A DNA stretch of 64,000 bases from Vibrio marinisediminis (lineage in GTDB: Bacteria > Pseudomonadota > Gammaproteobacteria > Enterobacterales > Vibrionaceae). The position numbers and the translations under genes were made by a program. Positions 55,599 to 64,000 of the stretch are shown here, in pieces. The notes below the pieces were generated by a model. That model was not told where the DNA came from. It saw only the letters and a list, made by a program, of their open reading frames with translations, and did no database searches. Numbering within the stretch: position 1 is the stretch's first letter; each line of letters starts with the position of its first letter. The stretch covers positions 1-64,000 of the forward strand of contig NZ_JACFYF010000008.1 in NCBI RefSeq assembly GCF_014050145.1. Reading direction: 5' to 3'.

Positions 55599-56477
55599 TT
55601 AAGCGTTAATCATCAGGCGAGGAATGGATTCATCTTTACGAAGCGTCAATACTTCACAACCCTCTTTGGTGACTAGAATGGTGTGTTCATATTGTGCTGA
55701 TTTTTTACCGTCGCCAGTATAAACCGTCCAATCGTCTTGTGCGTCTACCGTACAGCCAAATTTACCAGCATTGATCATCGGTTCGATGGTAAAGCACATG
55801 CCTTCTTTCAGTACACGGCGATCGTTGTTTTTGTAATGCACAACTTGCGGTTCCTCGTGGAACTCGTTGCCAATACCGTGACCACAGAAATCTTTCACAA
55901 TAGAGAACTTGTTGCGAGGGTTGTTCTTATTGTTCTCTTTAATGTGTTTTTCGATAGCCGTACCAATGTCACCAACCGTCGCACCTGGTTTTACTTTACG
56001 CATACCAACGTAAAGTGCTTCTTGAGTCACCATACATAGGCGTTTGTCTGCTGGAGCTACCTCGCCAACAAGGAACATCTTCGATGTATCGCCATGGTAA
56101 CCGTTCGGGCGAACGGCGAGATCTGCGTTCTCATCATCAGGAACAATGACGGTAATGTCGACGTTGATGATGTCACCGTTTTTCAATACTGCAGGTTTCA
56201 TTTGTCCATTACTACCAAGCTCATCTTGGAGGGCTGGGATGCCATGACAAACGATGTGGTTGATAGAGGTACAGATGGACTTAGGAAAACCATGGTAATC
56301 GAGTGGTGCAGAGTACGCGCCTTTCTCTAGAGCATAATCGTGACAAATTTGGTTTAGCTCATCTGTTGCCACCCCTTCTTTGATGAAAGGTTCGATCATT
56401 TCTAGAATTTCGGCAGCTAAGCTACCAGCGATACGCATACGTTCGACTTCTTCAGCCGTTTTAATCTTGATTGACAT
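55599..56477 (-). CDS. map: Methionine aminopeptidase type I
   Basis: 292 residues; removes the initiator methionine. Metal ligands appear in INVDITVI (Asp), YHGDTSKMF (Asp), GHGIGNEFHEEP (His), and the later FTIEPMI and QYEHTILVT (Glu). It is longer than the E. coli enzyme (264) because of two loop insertions, ALQDELGSNGQMKPAV before the first metal-ligand strand and PDDENADLAVRPN before the second, plus a short C-terminal tail. Divergent from rpsB across a 356-base regulatory region, the usual map/rpsB arrangement. Confidence 0.95.
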   Translation of the reverse strand: MSIKIKTAEEVERMRIAGSLAAEILEMIEPFIKEGVATDELNQICHDYALEKGAYSAPLDYHGFPKSICTSINHIVCHGIPALQDELGSNGQMKPAVLKNGDIINVDITVIVPDDENADLAVRPNGYHGDTSKMFLVGEVAPADKRLCMVTQEALYVGMRKVKPGATVGDIGTAIEKHIKENNKNNPRNKFSIVKDFCGHGIGNEFHEEPQVVHYKNNDRRVLKEGMCFTIEPMINAGKFGCTVDAQDDWTVYTGDGKKSAQYEHTILVTKEGCEVLTLRKDESIPRLMINA

Positions 56478-56625
56478 TGGCTTTTCTCTATTTCCTCAAC
56501 AGCACATAAATGTGCGAATTGGCGTATTTTAACAGGAAGATGTGAGAATGTGTATTTGTGTCGTTTAGCCATCGACAAATAGCGGTTGAAGAAGCCTCTT
56601 CAAACTTTGCGCAGGGAATTTTTAC

Positions 56626-56655
56626 TAGCCAAATAAGGTGGAAATGTGATATAAA
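56626..56655 (+). promoter_or_regulatory. Candidate rpsB promoter with GC-rich discriminator
   Basis: TAGCCA, 18 bases, TATAAA, then GCGCGCC. A GC-rich discriminator after the -10 is typical of promoters under stringent (ppGpp) control. It predicts a leader of about 170 bases. Confidence 0.55.
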
Positions 56656-56759
56656 GCGCGCCGGAACATCGTCTGTTGTCTTCAACTTCATTATGAGTTG
56701 GCGAAGCAGATGACGACCAAATAACTTTATTCTTTAAATCACACACATTTCGACACATA

Positions 56760-56833
56760 TTCCGGGGTGCTGGGCAGAAGCCTGGTCGGAGTTATGGGAA
56801 ATGTGGAGGCCTAACCCCATAGAGGATTTTAAA
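56760..56833 (+). promoter_or_regulatory. rpsB leader, probable S2 autoregulatory element
   Basis: Stem CTGGG/CCTGG (56770-56785) sits near GGGGT (56764), which can pair with ACCCC (56814) as a pseudoknot-like contact; alternatively ATGGG (56794) pairs with CCCAT (56816) next to the ribosome-binding site. E. coli rpsB-tsf is autoregulated by S2 through a conserved leader of this kind. Confidence 0.6.
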
Positions 56834-57562
56834 ATGGCAACTGTATCAATGCGCGATATGCTTAAAGCTGGTGTTCACTTCGGTCACCAAACTCGTTACT
56901 GGAACCCAAAAATGAAGCCATTCATCTTTGGTGCTCGTAACCGCGTTCATATCATCAACCTAGAACAAACTGTACCAATGTTCAACGAAGCTCTAGCTGA
57001 ACTAGCTAAAGTTGGCGAGAAGAAAGGTAAAGTTCTATTCGTAGGTACTAAGCGCGCTGCATCTGAAGCTGTTAAAGAAGCTGCAATCGCAAGCAACCAG
57101 TACTACGTTAACAACCGCTGGTTAGGCGGTATGCTAACAAACTACAAAACTGTTCGTCAGTCTATCAAGCGTCTAAAAGAACTTGAAGCGCAAGCTCAAG
57201 ACGGTACTTTTGACAAACTAACTAAGAAAGAAGCTCTAATGCGTACTCGCGAAATGGAGAAGCTTGAGAAATCTCTTGGTGGTATCAAAAACATGGGCGG
57301 TCTACCAGACGCTCTATTCGTAATCGACGCTGATCACGAACACATTGCGATTAAAGAAGCAAACAACCTAGGTATCCCAGTATACGCTGTGGTAGATACT
57401 AACTCTAACCCAGATGGCGTAGACTACATCATCCCAGGTAACGACGACGCGATCCGCGCAGTACAACTATACCTAAACGCTGCAGCTTCTGCTGTAACTG
57501 AAGGTCGCAACAAAGACGTTGCTGTAGCTGCAGAAAAAGACGGTTTCGTAGAAGCTGAATAA
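56834..57562 (+). CDS. rpsB: 30S ribosomal protein S2
   Basis: 242 residues, matching E. coli S2 (241). It opens [27 protein letters not shown] with conserved core segments [16 protein letters not shown] and [23 protein letters not shown] ribosome-binding site. An in-frame upstream extension to 56801 falls in the leader and is not coding. Codon use is strongly biased, as expected for high expression. Confidence 0.98.
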   Translation: MATVSMRDMLKAGVHFGHQTRYWNPKMKPFIFGARNRVHIINLEQTVPMFNEALAELAKVGEKKGKVLFVGTKRAASEAVKEAAIASNQYYVNNRWLGGMLTNYKTVRQSIKRLKELEAQAQDGTFDKLTKKEALMRTREMEKLEKSLGGIKNMGGLPDALFVIDADHEHIAIKEANNLGIPVYAVVDTNSNPDGVDYIIPGNDDAIRAVQLYLNAAASAVTEGRNKDVAVAAEKDGFVEAE

Positions 57563-57629
57563 TTCAGGCTCCGAGTCATACTTGGTCTATATGCAAACTT
57601 TTTGTAGCATAGATTAAGTTATAGTTATC

Positions 57630-57662
57630 AACAGGGGCCGACAATGTAGGCCCCTGTTTTTT
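57630..57662 (+). terminator. Terminator/attenuator between rpsB and tsf
   Basis: AACAGGGGCC, loop of 9, GGCCCCTGTT and a T tract. It probably gives partial termination, so that some transcripts end after rpsB and others continue into tsf. Confidence 0.85.
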
Positions 57663-57692
57663 ACCTTATTTCGAATCAACGAGGAAGACAGA

Positions 57693-58538
57693 ATGGCAAC
57701 TGTAACTGCTGCTCTAGTTAAAGAACTTCGCGAGCGCACTGGCGCTGGCATGATGGAATGTAAGAAAGCGCTTGTAGAAGCAAACGCTGACATCGAACTA
57801 GCAATTGAAAACATGCGTAAATCTGGCGCAGCGAAAGCAGCTAAGAAAGCTGGTAACGTTGCTGCTGAAGGCGCAATCATCATTAAAGAAGAGAACGGCG
57901 TTGCTGCTCTTCTTGAAGTGAACTGCCAAACTGACTTCGTAGCAAAAGATGCTAGCTTCAATGCATTCGCACAAGAAGTAGCGGCAGAAGCACTAGCTTC
58001 TAAAGCATCTGTTGAAGAGCTACAAGCTAAATTTGAAGATGCTCGCGTAGCACTAGTTGCTAAAATCGGCGAAAACATCAACATCCGTCGCGTACAGTAC
58101 GTTGAAGGTACTGCAATCGCTTCTTACCGTCACGGTGAGAAAATCGGTGTTGTTGTTGCTGGTGAAGGCGATGCAGAAACTCTTAAGCACGTTGCTATGC
58201 ACGTTGCAGCTTCTCGTCCTGAGTTTGTTAACCCAGAAGACGTACCAGCTGACGTAGTTGCTAAAGAGAAAGAAGTTCAAGTTGAAATCGCTATGAACGA
58301 AGGCAAACCTCAAGAGATCGCAGAGAAAATGGTTGTTGGCCGTATGAAGAAATTCACGGGCGAAATCTCTCTAACTGGTCAAGCTTTCATCATGGAGCCT
58401 AAGAAAACTGTAGGCGAAATGCTTAAAGAAAAAGGTGCTTCAGTTGTTAACTTCGTACGTCTAGAAGTTGGTGAAGGCATTGAGAAAGCTGCAGAAATGA
58501 GCTTTGCTGATGAAGTAGCAGCGGTACAAAAAGGTTAA
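57693..58538 (+). CDS. tsf: Elongation factor Ts
   Basis: 281 residues. Guanine-nucleotide exchange factor for EF-Tu. The N-terminal UBA-like domain has [24 protein letters not shown]; the EF-Tu-contacting TDFVAKD motif follows at about residue 80. Translated at high level, with an AACGAGGAAG ribosome-binding site. Confidence 0.98.
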   Translation: MATVTAALVKELRERTGAGMMECKKALVEANADIELAIENMRKSGAAKAAKKAGNVAAEGAIIIKEENGVAALLEVNCQTDFVAKDASFNAFAQEVAAEALASKASVEELQAKFEDARVALVAKIGENINIRRVQYVEGTAIASYRHGEKIGVVVAGEGDAETLKHVAMHVAASRPEFVNPEDVPADVVAKEKEVQVEIAMNEGKPQEIAEKMVVGRMKKFTGEISLTGQAFIMEPKKTVGEMLKEKGASVVNFVRLEVGEGIEKAAEMSFADEVAAVQKG

Positions 58539-58562
58539 TCCTTAGAGACCTGCGAATTATTA

Positions 58563-58589
58563 GACCGTAGCCAAGGCTGCGGTCTTTTT
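58563..58589 (+). terminator. Terminator after tsf
   Basis: GACCGTAGCC, tight AA loop, GGCTGCGGTC, five T. Confidence 0.8.
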
Positions 58590-58720
58590 ATGATCAGCGA
58601 TTGAGCGTTAATTGTGATGAATAAGTATTAGACTGTAAGTATGCGATTTCAGTGGTCTTATATTTCTAGTATCGATTCATGACTGTTAATTCATAACTCT
58701 CTTTTTGGAAGGTAAAATCC

Positions 58721-59452
58721 ATGACAACGAACCCTAAACCAGCGTATCAACGTATCCTGTTAAAACTGAGCGGCGAAGCTCTTCAAGGCTCTGAAGGTTT
58801 TGGTATTGATCCTGCAATTCTTGACCGTATGGCGCAAGAGGTAAAAGAGCTGGTAGAACTAGGTGTTCAAGTTGGTGTTGTAATCGGTGGTGGTAACTTA
58901 TTCCGCGGTGCCGGTCTGGCTGAAGCGGGTATGAACCGTGTTGTTGGTGACCACATGGGTATGCTAGCGACGGTTATGAATGGTTTGGCAATGCGCGATG
59001 CATTACACCGTGCATACGTTAATGCTCGTGTTATGTCGGCTATCCCACTGAAAGGCGTGTGTGATGACTACAACTGGGCTGATGCGATTCGTGAACTTCG
59101 CCAAGGTCGTGTTGTGATCTTCTCTGCAGGTACAGGTAACCCATTCTTTACGACTGACTCTGCTGCGTGTCTACGTGGTATTGAGATTGAAGCTGATGTT
59201 GTTCTAAAAGCGACAAAAGTTGATGGTGTATTTACTGCTGACCCTGTAGCAAACCCAGACGCGGAGCTGTATGATGAGCTAAGCTACGCAGAAATTCTTG
59301 ATAAAGAACTGAAAGTGATGGATTTAGCAGCATTTACACTTGCTCGCGACCACAAAATGCCAATCCGCGTATTTAACATGAACAAGCCAGGTGCACTACG
59401 TCGCGTGGTAATGGGTGAAGCTGAAGGTACACTAATTACCGATAAAGCTTAA
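58721..59452 (+). CDS. pyrH: UMP kinase
   Basis: 243 residues of the amino acid kinase fold; makes UDP from UMP. Motifs [43 protein letters not shown] and [13 protein letters not shown]-like [13 protein letters not shown] are intact. In the conserved rpsB-tsf-pyrH-frr order. Confidence 0.97.
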   Translation: MTTNPKPAYQRILLKLSGEALQGSEGFGIDPAILDRMAQEVKELVELGVQVGVVIGGGNLFRGAGLAEAGMNRVVGDHMGMLATVMNGLAMRDALHRAYVNARVMSAIPLKGVCDDYNWADAIRELRQGRVVIFSAGTGNPFFTTDSAACLRGIEIEADVVLKATKVDGVFTADPVANPDAELYDELSYAEILDKELKVMDLAAFTLARDHKMPIRVFNMNKPGALRRVVMGEAEGTLITDKA

Positions 59453-59541
59453 TCTGTGCAGTCGCTGTTTAGAAAAATGGCGACTAACCGAATAGCCCTG
59501 TTAGAATTTCTTTGATAAAGAAGAATTATTAAGGTGAAACC

Positions 59542-60099
59542 GTGATTAACGAAATCAAAAAAGACGCGCAAGAGCGCATGGAAAAAAGTGTTGAAGCACT
59601 GAAGAGCAACCTTTCTAAAGTTCGTACGGGTCGTGCACACCCAAGCCTACTTTCAGGTTTGTCTGTAGAATATTACGGTGCGCCAACGCCTCTTAACCAA
59701 GTTGCAAACGTAGTTGCTGAAGACGCTCGTACTCTGGCTATTACTGTATTCGACCGTGAGCTTACTCAAAAAGTTGAAAAAGCAATTCTACAGTCTGACC
59801 TAGGCTTAAACCCTATGTCTGCAGGTACAATTATTCGTGTACCACTTCCACCGCTAACAGAAGAACGTCGTAAGGATCTTGTTAAGATCGTTCGTGGCGA
59901 AGCGGAAGGTGCACGTGTTGCCGTACGTAATATTCGTCGTGACGCAAACAGTGATCTAAAAGGTCTACTGAAAGATAAAGAGATTTCTGAAGACGAAGAT
60001 CGTAAAGGTCAAGAAGAAATCCAAAAGCTAACTGACGTTGCCGTTAAAAATGTTGACGACGTATTGGCTGCAAAAGAAAAAGAGTTGATGGAAGTTTAA
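59542..60099 (+). CDS. frr: Ribosome recycling factor
   Basis: 185 residues, the same as E. coli. L-shaped helical protein that splits post-termination ribosomes with [17 protein letters not shown] and [21 protein letters not shown] are the family signatures. GTG start preceded by AAGGTG. Confidence 0.97.
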   Translation: MINEIKKDAQERMEKSVEALKSNLSKVRTGRAHPSLLSGLSVEYYGAPTPLNQVANVVAEDARTLAITVFDRELTQKVEKAILQSDLGLNPMSAGTIIRVPLPPLTEERRKDLVKIVRGEAEGARVAVRNIRRDANSDLKGLLKDKEISEDEDRKGQEEIQKLTDVAVKNVDDVLAAKEKELMEV

Positions 60100-60123
60100 T
60101 TCTTCAACCCTCTTCAAAAAAAA

Positions 60124-60152
60124 GCACTGTGCTCACCGCGCAGTGTTTTTTT
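60124..60152 (+). terminator. Terminator after frr
   Basis: CACTGTGC, loop TCACC, GCGCAGTG and seven T. Confidence 0.88.
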
Positions 60153-60192
60153 GTGCTACTCTTTGTCCCCTGCTAGTAATCCATAAACCTCT

Positions 60193-60948
60193 ATGCATAA
60201 TTCACAACTCTCACCTGAACTGCTCCCTAAACATATTGCCATCATCATGGACGGCAATGGACGTTGGGCGAAAGCGCAAGGCAAACCAAGAGTCTTCGGG
60301 CATAAAAACGGTGTTGCTGCGGTTCGAAAAACCATTTCTACTGCTGCCCGTTTGGGTGTCAAAGCTGTTACATTATTTGCGTTTAGCAGTGAAAATTGGC
60401 GCCGACCTGAAGAAGAGGTTGGAGTGCTAATGGAGCTGTTCATTACTGTGCTATCAACAGAAGTGAAGAAGCTGCATAAAAATGACCTACGCCTTAGGGT
60501 GATTGGTGATACCAAACGTTTTAGTGAAAGATTGCAGAAAAAAATCGCTCAAGCCGAAGCATTGACGGCAGACAATAGCGGTATGGTAATCAATATTGCA
60601 GCTAACTATGGCGGTAAATGGGACATCACCGAAGCCGCTAAACAGATCGCATTGCAAGTCCAGCAGGGTGAGCTTTCAGTTGATGAAATTGATGAAAGCT
60701 TGATCACTCAGCACCTGACAATGTCCGATTTGCCAGAAGTTGATCTGTTAATTCGTACCAGTGGTGAGTGCCGTATCAGTAATTTTATGCTTTGGCAGTT
60801 AGCCTATGCTGAGATTTACTTTACTCCAATTTATTGGCCAGAATTCAATGAAGATAGCTTAGTTGAAGCTATTTCTTGGTTTATCGAGCGTGAACGTCGC
60901 TTTGGTTGCACTGGCGAACAAGTTAAAGCACTAATGGAATGCCCATAA
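60193..60948 (+). CDS. uppS: Undecaprenyl diphosphate synthase
   Basis: 251 residues. Cis-prenyltransferase that extends farnesyl diphosphate to C55 for peptidoglycan and polysaccharide carriers. Catalytic [20 protein letters not shown] (Asp) and the C-terminal [26 protein letters not shown] motif are present. The start has only a weak ribosome-binding site. Upstream of cdsA, dxr and rseP. Confidence 0.96.
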   Translation: MHNSQLSPELLPKHIAIIMDGNGRWAKAQGKPRVFGHKNGVAAVRKTISTAARLGVKAVTLFAFSSENWRRPEEEVGVLMELFITVLSTEVKKLHKNDLRLRVIGDTKRFSERLQKKIAQAEALTADNSGMVINIAANYGGKWDITEAAKQIALQVQQGELSVDEIDESLITQHLTMSDLPEVDLLIRTSGECRISNFMLWQLAYAEIYFTPIYWPEFNEDSLVEAISWFIERERRFGCTGEQVKALMECP

Positions 60949-60958
60949 GGACTCAAGT

Positions 60959-61804
60959 TTGAAACAACGAATTATCACCGCACTTATCCTTGCACCATTA
61001 GTGATTCTAGCGATTTTTAAGCTTTCTCTACCTCTTTTTATCGCGCTGATTGCTTTGGTTACCATGATTGGCTTCTGGGAATGGACTCAGTTCGTTGAAG
61101 CTAAATCCCGTCTAGTTGCTTTACTACCCAGCATTATTGTTACCGGTGTTAGCTTTGCTCTAATCCCATTTGATGCTTATAGCCTCAATCATTTATCGAC
61201 TATTCATTACGCGATACTCACGGTCGGTTTTATCTGGTGGGTTTTCTCCAGTGGATTGGCTATCACGTATCCTAAATCGGCGGCTTTGTGGCAACACTCC
61301 ACTTTACTTCGTCATCTGTTCGGCATACTAACGATGCTACCATTTTTGTGGAGCATTATTATGTTGCGCGCAGAAGGCGTAACGCTTGATCCTTACCATG
61401 GTTCAAAGTTAGTACTCTATGTTTGTTTTATTGTATGGGCGGCAGATAGCGGCGCATACTTCGCAGGTAAAAGTATGGGTAAGCGCAAAATGGCGCCCCA
61501 TGTAAGCCCGAATAAAACCATTGAAGGTCTTGTTGGTGGTTTGATTACTGCGCTACTGGTTGGTTGGGCAACCACACAATGGTTTGATATTAAGTTTGCA
61601 AGTGTTGGTGCGTTTATTGGTATCACTCTGGCAACCGTGGTGATCTCGGTACTCGGTGACTTGGTTGAGAGCATGTTTAAGCGTGTCTCGGGTATCAAAG
61701 ACAGCAGTAACATCATTCCTGGGCATGGTGGTGTGCTTGACCGTATTGACAGTTTAACCGCTGCGTTTCCTGTATTTGCTCTTCTTTATTTCTTATTCTC
61801 TTAA
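60959..61804 (+). CDS. cdsA: Phosphatidate cytidylyltransferase
   Basis: 281-residue membrane enzyme that makes CDP-diacylglycerol. About eight hydrophobic segments; the signature near the C-terminus, SVLGDLVESMFKRVSGIKDSSNIIPGHGGVLDRIDSL, is split here only by text length limits in citing: key parts are LGDLVESMFKR and PGHGGVLDRID. A TTG start is inferred, with AAGGAC 6-7 bases upstream and 10 bases after uppS; no ATG or GTG lies near. Confidence 0.93.
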   Translation: MKQRIITALILAPLVILAIFKLSLPLFIALIALVTMIGFWEWTQFVEAKSRLVALLPSIIVTGVSFALIPFDAYSLNHLSTIHYAILTVGFIWWVFSSGLAITYPKSAALWQHSTLLRHLFGILTMLPFLWSIIMLRAEGVTLDPYHGSKLVLYVCFIVWAADSGAYFAGKSMGKRKMAPHVSPNKTIEGLVGGLITALLVGWATTQWFDIKFASVGAFIGITLATVVISVLGDLVESMFKRVSGIKDSSNIIPGHGGVLDRIDSLTAAFPVFALLYFLFS

Positions 61805-61849
61805 GTAGAGCGAGATTGTTCTCGCTCTCTTAACTATCGGTTTCTAGCT

Positions 61850-63058
61850 ATGCGTAATTTAACTATTTTAGGTGCAACCGGCTCCATAGGAGCAAGCACA
61901 CTAAAAGTGATAGAAAACAATCCAGAACAGTTCCGTATTGTTGCTTTAGCTGCCGGGCAGAATGCAGAGAAAATGACCCAGCTTTGCCTTAAGTGGCAAC
62001 CTGTTTATGCCGTTATGGCTGATGAAAAAGCAGCGGCTCAATTAGCGCAACAGCTTAAATCTCATGGTTCGAAAACTCAGGTCATGGCGGGTGTTGATGC
62101 CATGTGCGAAGTAGCAGCGCTTGATGATGTTGATACTGTGATGGCGGCAATTGTGGGCGCCGCTGGGCTTATGCCTACCATGGCAGCCGTGAAAGCAGGT
62201 AAGCGCGTTCTATTAGCCAATAAAGAAGCTTTGGTGATGTCAGGACAGCTATTTGTTGATGCTGTCAAAGAAAGCGGCGCTGAGTTACTACCCGTTGATA
62301 GTGAACATAATGCCATTTTTCAATGTTTACCAAGTGAAATTCAAACCAATTTAGGTCACTGTAATCTTAGTCAACATGGCATCGAACATATTCTTTTGAC
62401 GGGCTCTGGCGGTCCATTTCGTTATTGCGATTTGGATGTTTTAGATCATGTCACACCTGAGCAAGCGATAGCTCATCCAAACTGGTCAATGGGACCAAAG
62501 ATCTCGGTTGATTCAGCCACCATGATGAATAAAGGACTTGAGTATATTGAGGCTCGCTGGTTATTCAACGCCAGTCGTGAGCAGATGAAGGTACTCATTC
62601 ATCCTCAATCTGTCATTCATTCCATGGTGCAATATAAAGATGGTTCAACGTTAGCGCAGCTTGGTGAGCCAGATATGGCGACCCCTATCGCACTGACGCT
62701 CTCTTACCCTGATCGTGTTAGCGCTGGTGTTAAGCCGCTTGATTTTACTCAAGTGGGTGAGTTGACATTCCTACAGCCTGATTTCCAACGTTATCCTTGT
62801 TTAAAATTGGCGATTGATGCGTGTTATATCGGTCAACATGCCACAACTGCGTTGAATGCTGCGAACGAAGTGGCGGTTGAAGCGTTTTTAAATCGTGAGA
62901 TTTCATTCACACATATTGCACGTGTCAATAATTGGGTGACCGAACGGATTTGTTCGATGAATACCCAGCTAAAGTGTGATAGTTTGGACAGCATTTTAGA
63001 GGTCGATAGAATGGCTCGCTCTCTAGCAATGAACTTTATCAGTGGACGTAGAGTATGA
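61850..63058 (+). CDS. ispC: 1-deoxy-D-xylulose 5-phosphate reductoisomerase
   Basis: 402 residues, also called dxr. Second step of the MEP isoprenoid pathway and target of fosmidomycin. The NADPH motif is [37 protein letters not shown] and [14 protein letters not shown] hold the metal and substrate ligands. Its stop overlaps the rseP start (ATGA). Grouping with uppS and cdsA ties isoprenoid and lipid carrier synthesis together. Confidence 0.96.
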   Translation: MRNLTILGATGSIGASTLKVIENNPEQFRIVALAAGQNAEKMTQLCLKWQPVYAVMADEKAAAQLAQQLKSHGSKTQVMAGVDAMCEVAALDDVDTVMAAIVGAAGLMPTMAAVKAGKRVLLANKEALVMSGQLFVDAVKESGAELLPVDSEHNAIFQCLPSEIQTNLGHCNLSQHGIEHILLTGSGGPFRYCDLDVLDHVTPEQAIAHPNWSMGPKISVDSATMMNKGLEYIEARWLFNASREQMKVLIHPQSVIHSMVQYKDGSTLAQLGEPDMATPIALTLSYPDRVSAGVKPLDFTQVGELTFLQPDFQRYPCLKLAIDACYIGQHATTALNAANEVAVEAFLNREISFTHIARVNNWVTERICSMNTQLKCDSLDSILEVDRMARSLAMNFISGRRV

Positions 63059-64000
63059 GTGGAATACTGTGGAATCTTATCTCATTTATCATTGCCCTAG
63101 GTATTTTGGTTGCGGTACATGAGTTTGGACATTTCTGGGTAGCACGTCGCTGTGGTGTGAAAGTCGAGCGCTTTTCGATCGGGTTTGGTAAGTCTATCTG
63201 GCGTAAAGTCGGCAAAGATGGTACCGAGTACACTATTTCCGTTATCCCGCTTGGTGGTTATGTAAAAATGCTGGATGGGCGTGTAGATGACGTCCCACAA
63301 GAAATGTTGCAACATGCTTTTGATCGAAAGCCGCTTTGGCAACGCACATCAATTGTCGCCGCAGGACCTGCATTTAACTTCTTGTTTGCGATCTTCGCTT
63401 ATTGGCTGGTTTTTTTAATTGGCGTACCCGCGGTGAAGCCTGTCGTTGGGGAAATCACCCCGCATTCGATTGCTGCACAAGCCGGATTAGAATCTGGTAT
63501 GGAACTAAAAGCGATTTCAGGCGTCAAAACCGCGGACTGGGAATCAGTCAACATGAGATTGGTTTCACACATTGGTGACGAGAGTTTAACCATGTCGGTC
63601 GTGCCGTTTGATAGTATCGGAAGTGAACGCCAAGTTCGTTTAGATCTCACTAATTGGCAATTTGACCCAGAAAAACAATCAGCAATGTCTGCGTTAGGTT
63701 TTAGACCCTATACCCCTGAAATTTCGCTGACATTACAAACCATTTCTCAAGGTAGTGCGGGTGAGGCTGCTGGGCTGTTAGCGGGGGATAAATTAACCGC
63801 GATTAATGGACAACCGATTCACAAATGGCAACAGTTGGTTGAGTTAGTACGTAGCCACCCAAATCGTTCGCTTGAGGTTGAGGTGTTGCGAAATGGGGCG
63901 ATGGTTACTGTCACGCTGATTCCCCAAAGTAAAGAATTAAGCGATGGCACGATGATAGGCTTTGCCGGAATCGCACCTGAAGTCGCAGAATGGCCGGAAA
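63055..64000 (+). CDS. rseP: Site-2 protease RseP, 3' end cut by window
   Basis: The first 315 residues are present. TM1 carries the zinc metalloprotease motif [27 protein letters not shown] (HEFGH). It is followed by the membrane-associated [12 protein letters not shown] loop, a second helix ([18 protein letters not shown]), and two PDZ domains (about 125-200 and 215-300). The second zinc motif lies beyond the window. RseP cleaves the anti-sigma RseA in the envelope-stress pathway, and remnant signal peptides. Overlaps ispC by four bases. Confidence 0.95.
   Translation, partial: MSGILWNLISFIIALGILVAVHEFGHFWVARRCGVKVERFSIGFGKSIWRKVGKDGTEYTISVIPLGGYVKMLDGRVDDVPQEMLQHAFDRKPLWQRTSIVAAGPAFNFLFAIFAYWLVFLIGVPAVKPVVGEITPHSIAAQAGLESGMELKAISGVKTADWESVNMRLVSHIGDESLTMSVVPFDSIGSERQVRLDLTNWQFDPEKQSAMSALGFRPYTPEISLTLQTISQGSAGEAAGLLAGDKLTAINGQPIHKWQQLVELVRSHPNRSLEVEVLRNGAMVTVTLIPQSKELSDGTMIGFAGIAPEVAEWPE

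Noticed and set aside
57614-58084. 156-codon frame antisense to tsf
   Set aside because: It is a codon-bias shadow of tsf (rich in Ala, Ser, Leu), with no ribosome-binding site and no recognisable domain.
60959-61804. Frameshift at the cdsA start because no ATG is found
   Set aside because: A TTG with a well-spaced ribosome-binding site gives a full-length protein with the normal N-terminal helix, so no error needs to be assumed.

Overview
The window is a chromosomal segment of a Vibrio species (Gammaproteobacteria, Vibrionaceae). The evidence is gene order and content: the suhB/trmJ-isc cluster, a complete Na+-translocating NADH:quinone reductase operon with apbE and nqrM, the Vibrio porin OmpK, crl-frsA next to gpt and proBA, and a candidate homologue of the V. 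cholerae small RNA VcdRP between pepD and a purine permease. Base composition is moderate and fairly even. No prophage, insertion sequence, integron, CRISPR array or defence island was seen; this is mostly core chromosome. I cannot assign the species.

Layout. 1-700: end of a tRNA-Asp, an intact tRNA-Trp (probably the distal end of an rRNA operon), then a tandem array of about 134-bp units, each a terminator hairpin plus a degenerate tRNA-Trp. 0.8-9.2 kb: glycine-zipper lipoprotein, suhB, and trmJ-iscRSUA-hscBA-fdx-iscX under two abutting IscR sites. 9.3-14.8 kb: pepB, ndk, then leftward panE-yajL-csdA and ompK. 15-17 kb: an ECF sigma/ChrR module led by a LON-domain protein, with an ECF11-type promoter. 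17-21.3 kb: leftward ampG, cyclophilin, yajG and rlmG, with divergent bolA. 21.3-29.1 kb: nqrABCDEF, a 124-bp palindrome, apbE and nqrM, i.e. the Na+ pump together with its flavin-inserting and Fe-maturation factors. 29.1-34.5 kb: REC-REC-GGDEF protein, SOS-boxed dinB, GreA/B-like protein, DUF2884 protein, sodium symporter. 34.5-38.8 kb: leftward rimB-like/rimK/aspartoacylase-like operon, an unexplained hairpin-rich region, and pepD. 38.8-41.8 kb: the vcdRP-like small RNA gene, then a purine permease and gpt, each preceded by a PurR-type box. 41.9-46.2 kb: frsA, crl, proBA. 46.3-52.3 kb: nrdR-ribD-ribE-ribBX-ribH-nusB-thiL-pgpA. 52.4-56.5 kb: leftward DUF3461 protein, glnD and map. 56.6-64 kb: rpsB-tsf-pyrH-frr-uppS-cdsA-dxr-rseP, with rseP cut by the window end.

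Most genes are ordinary housekeeping genes with intact active sites. The unusual material is non-coding or regulatory: the tRNA-Trp repeat array, the structured nqr leader, the palindrome after nqrF, the five-hairpin region upstream of rimB, and the small-protein RNA upstream of the purine permease. Coding variants worth noting are the ribBX fusion, whose GTP cyclohydrolase-like half lacks the zinc cysteines, the three-gene rim cluster, and a methionine aminopeptidase with two loop insertions.
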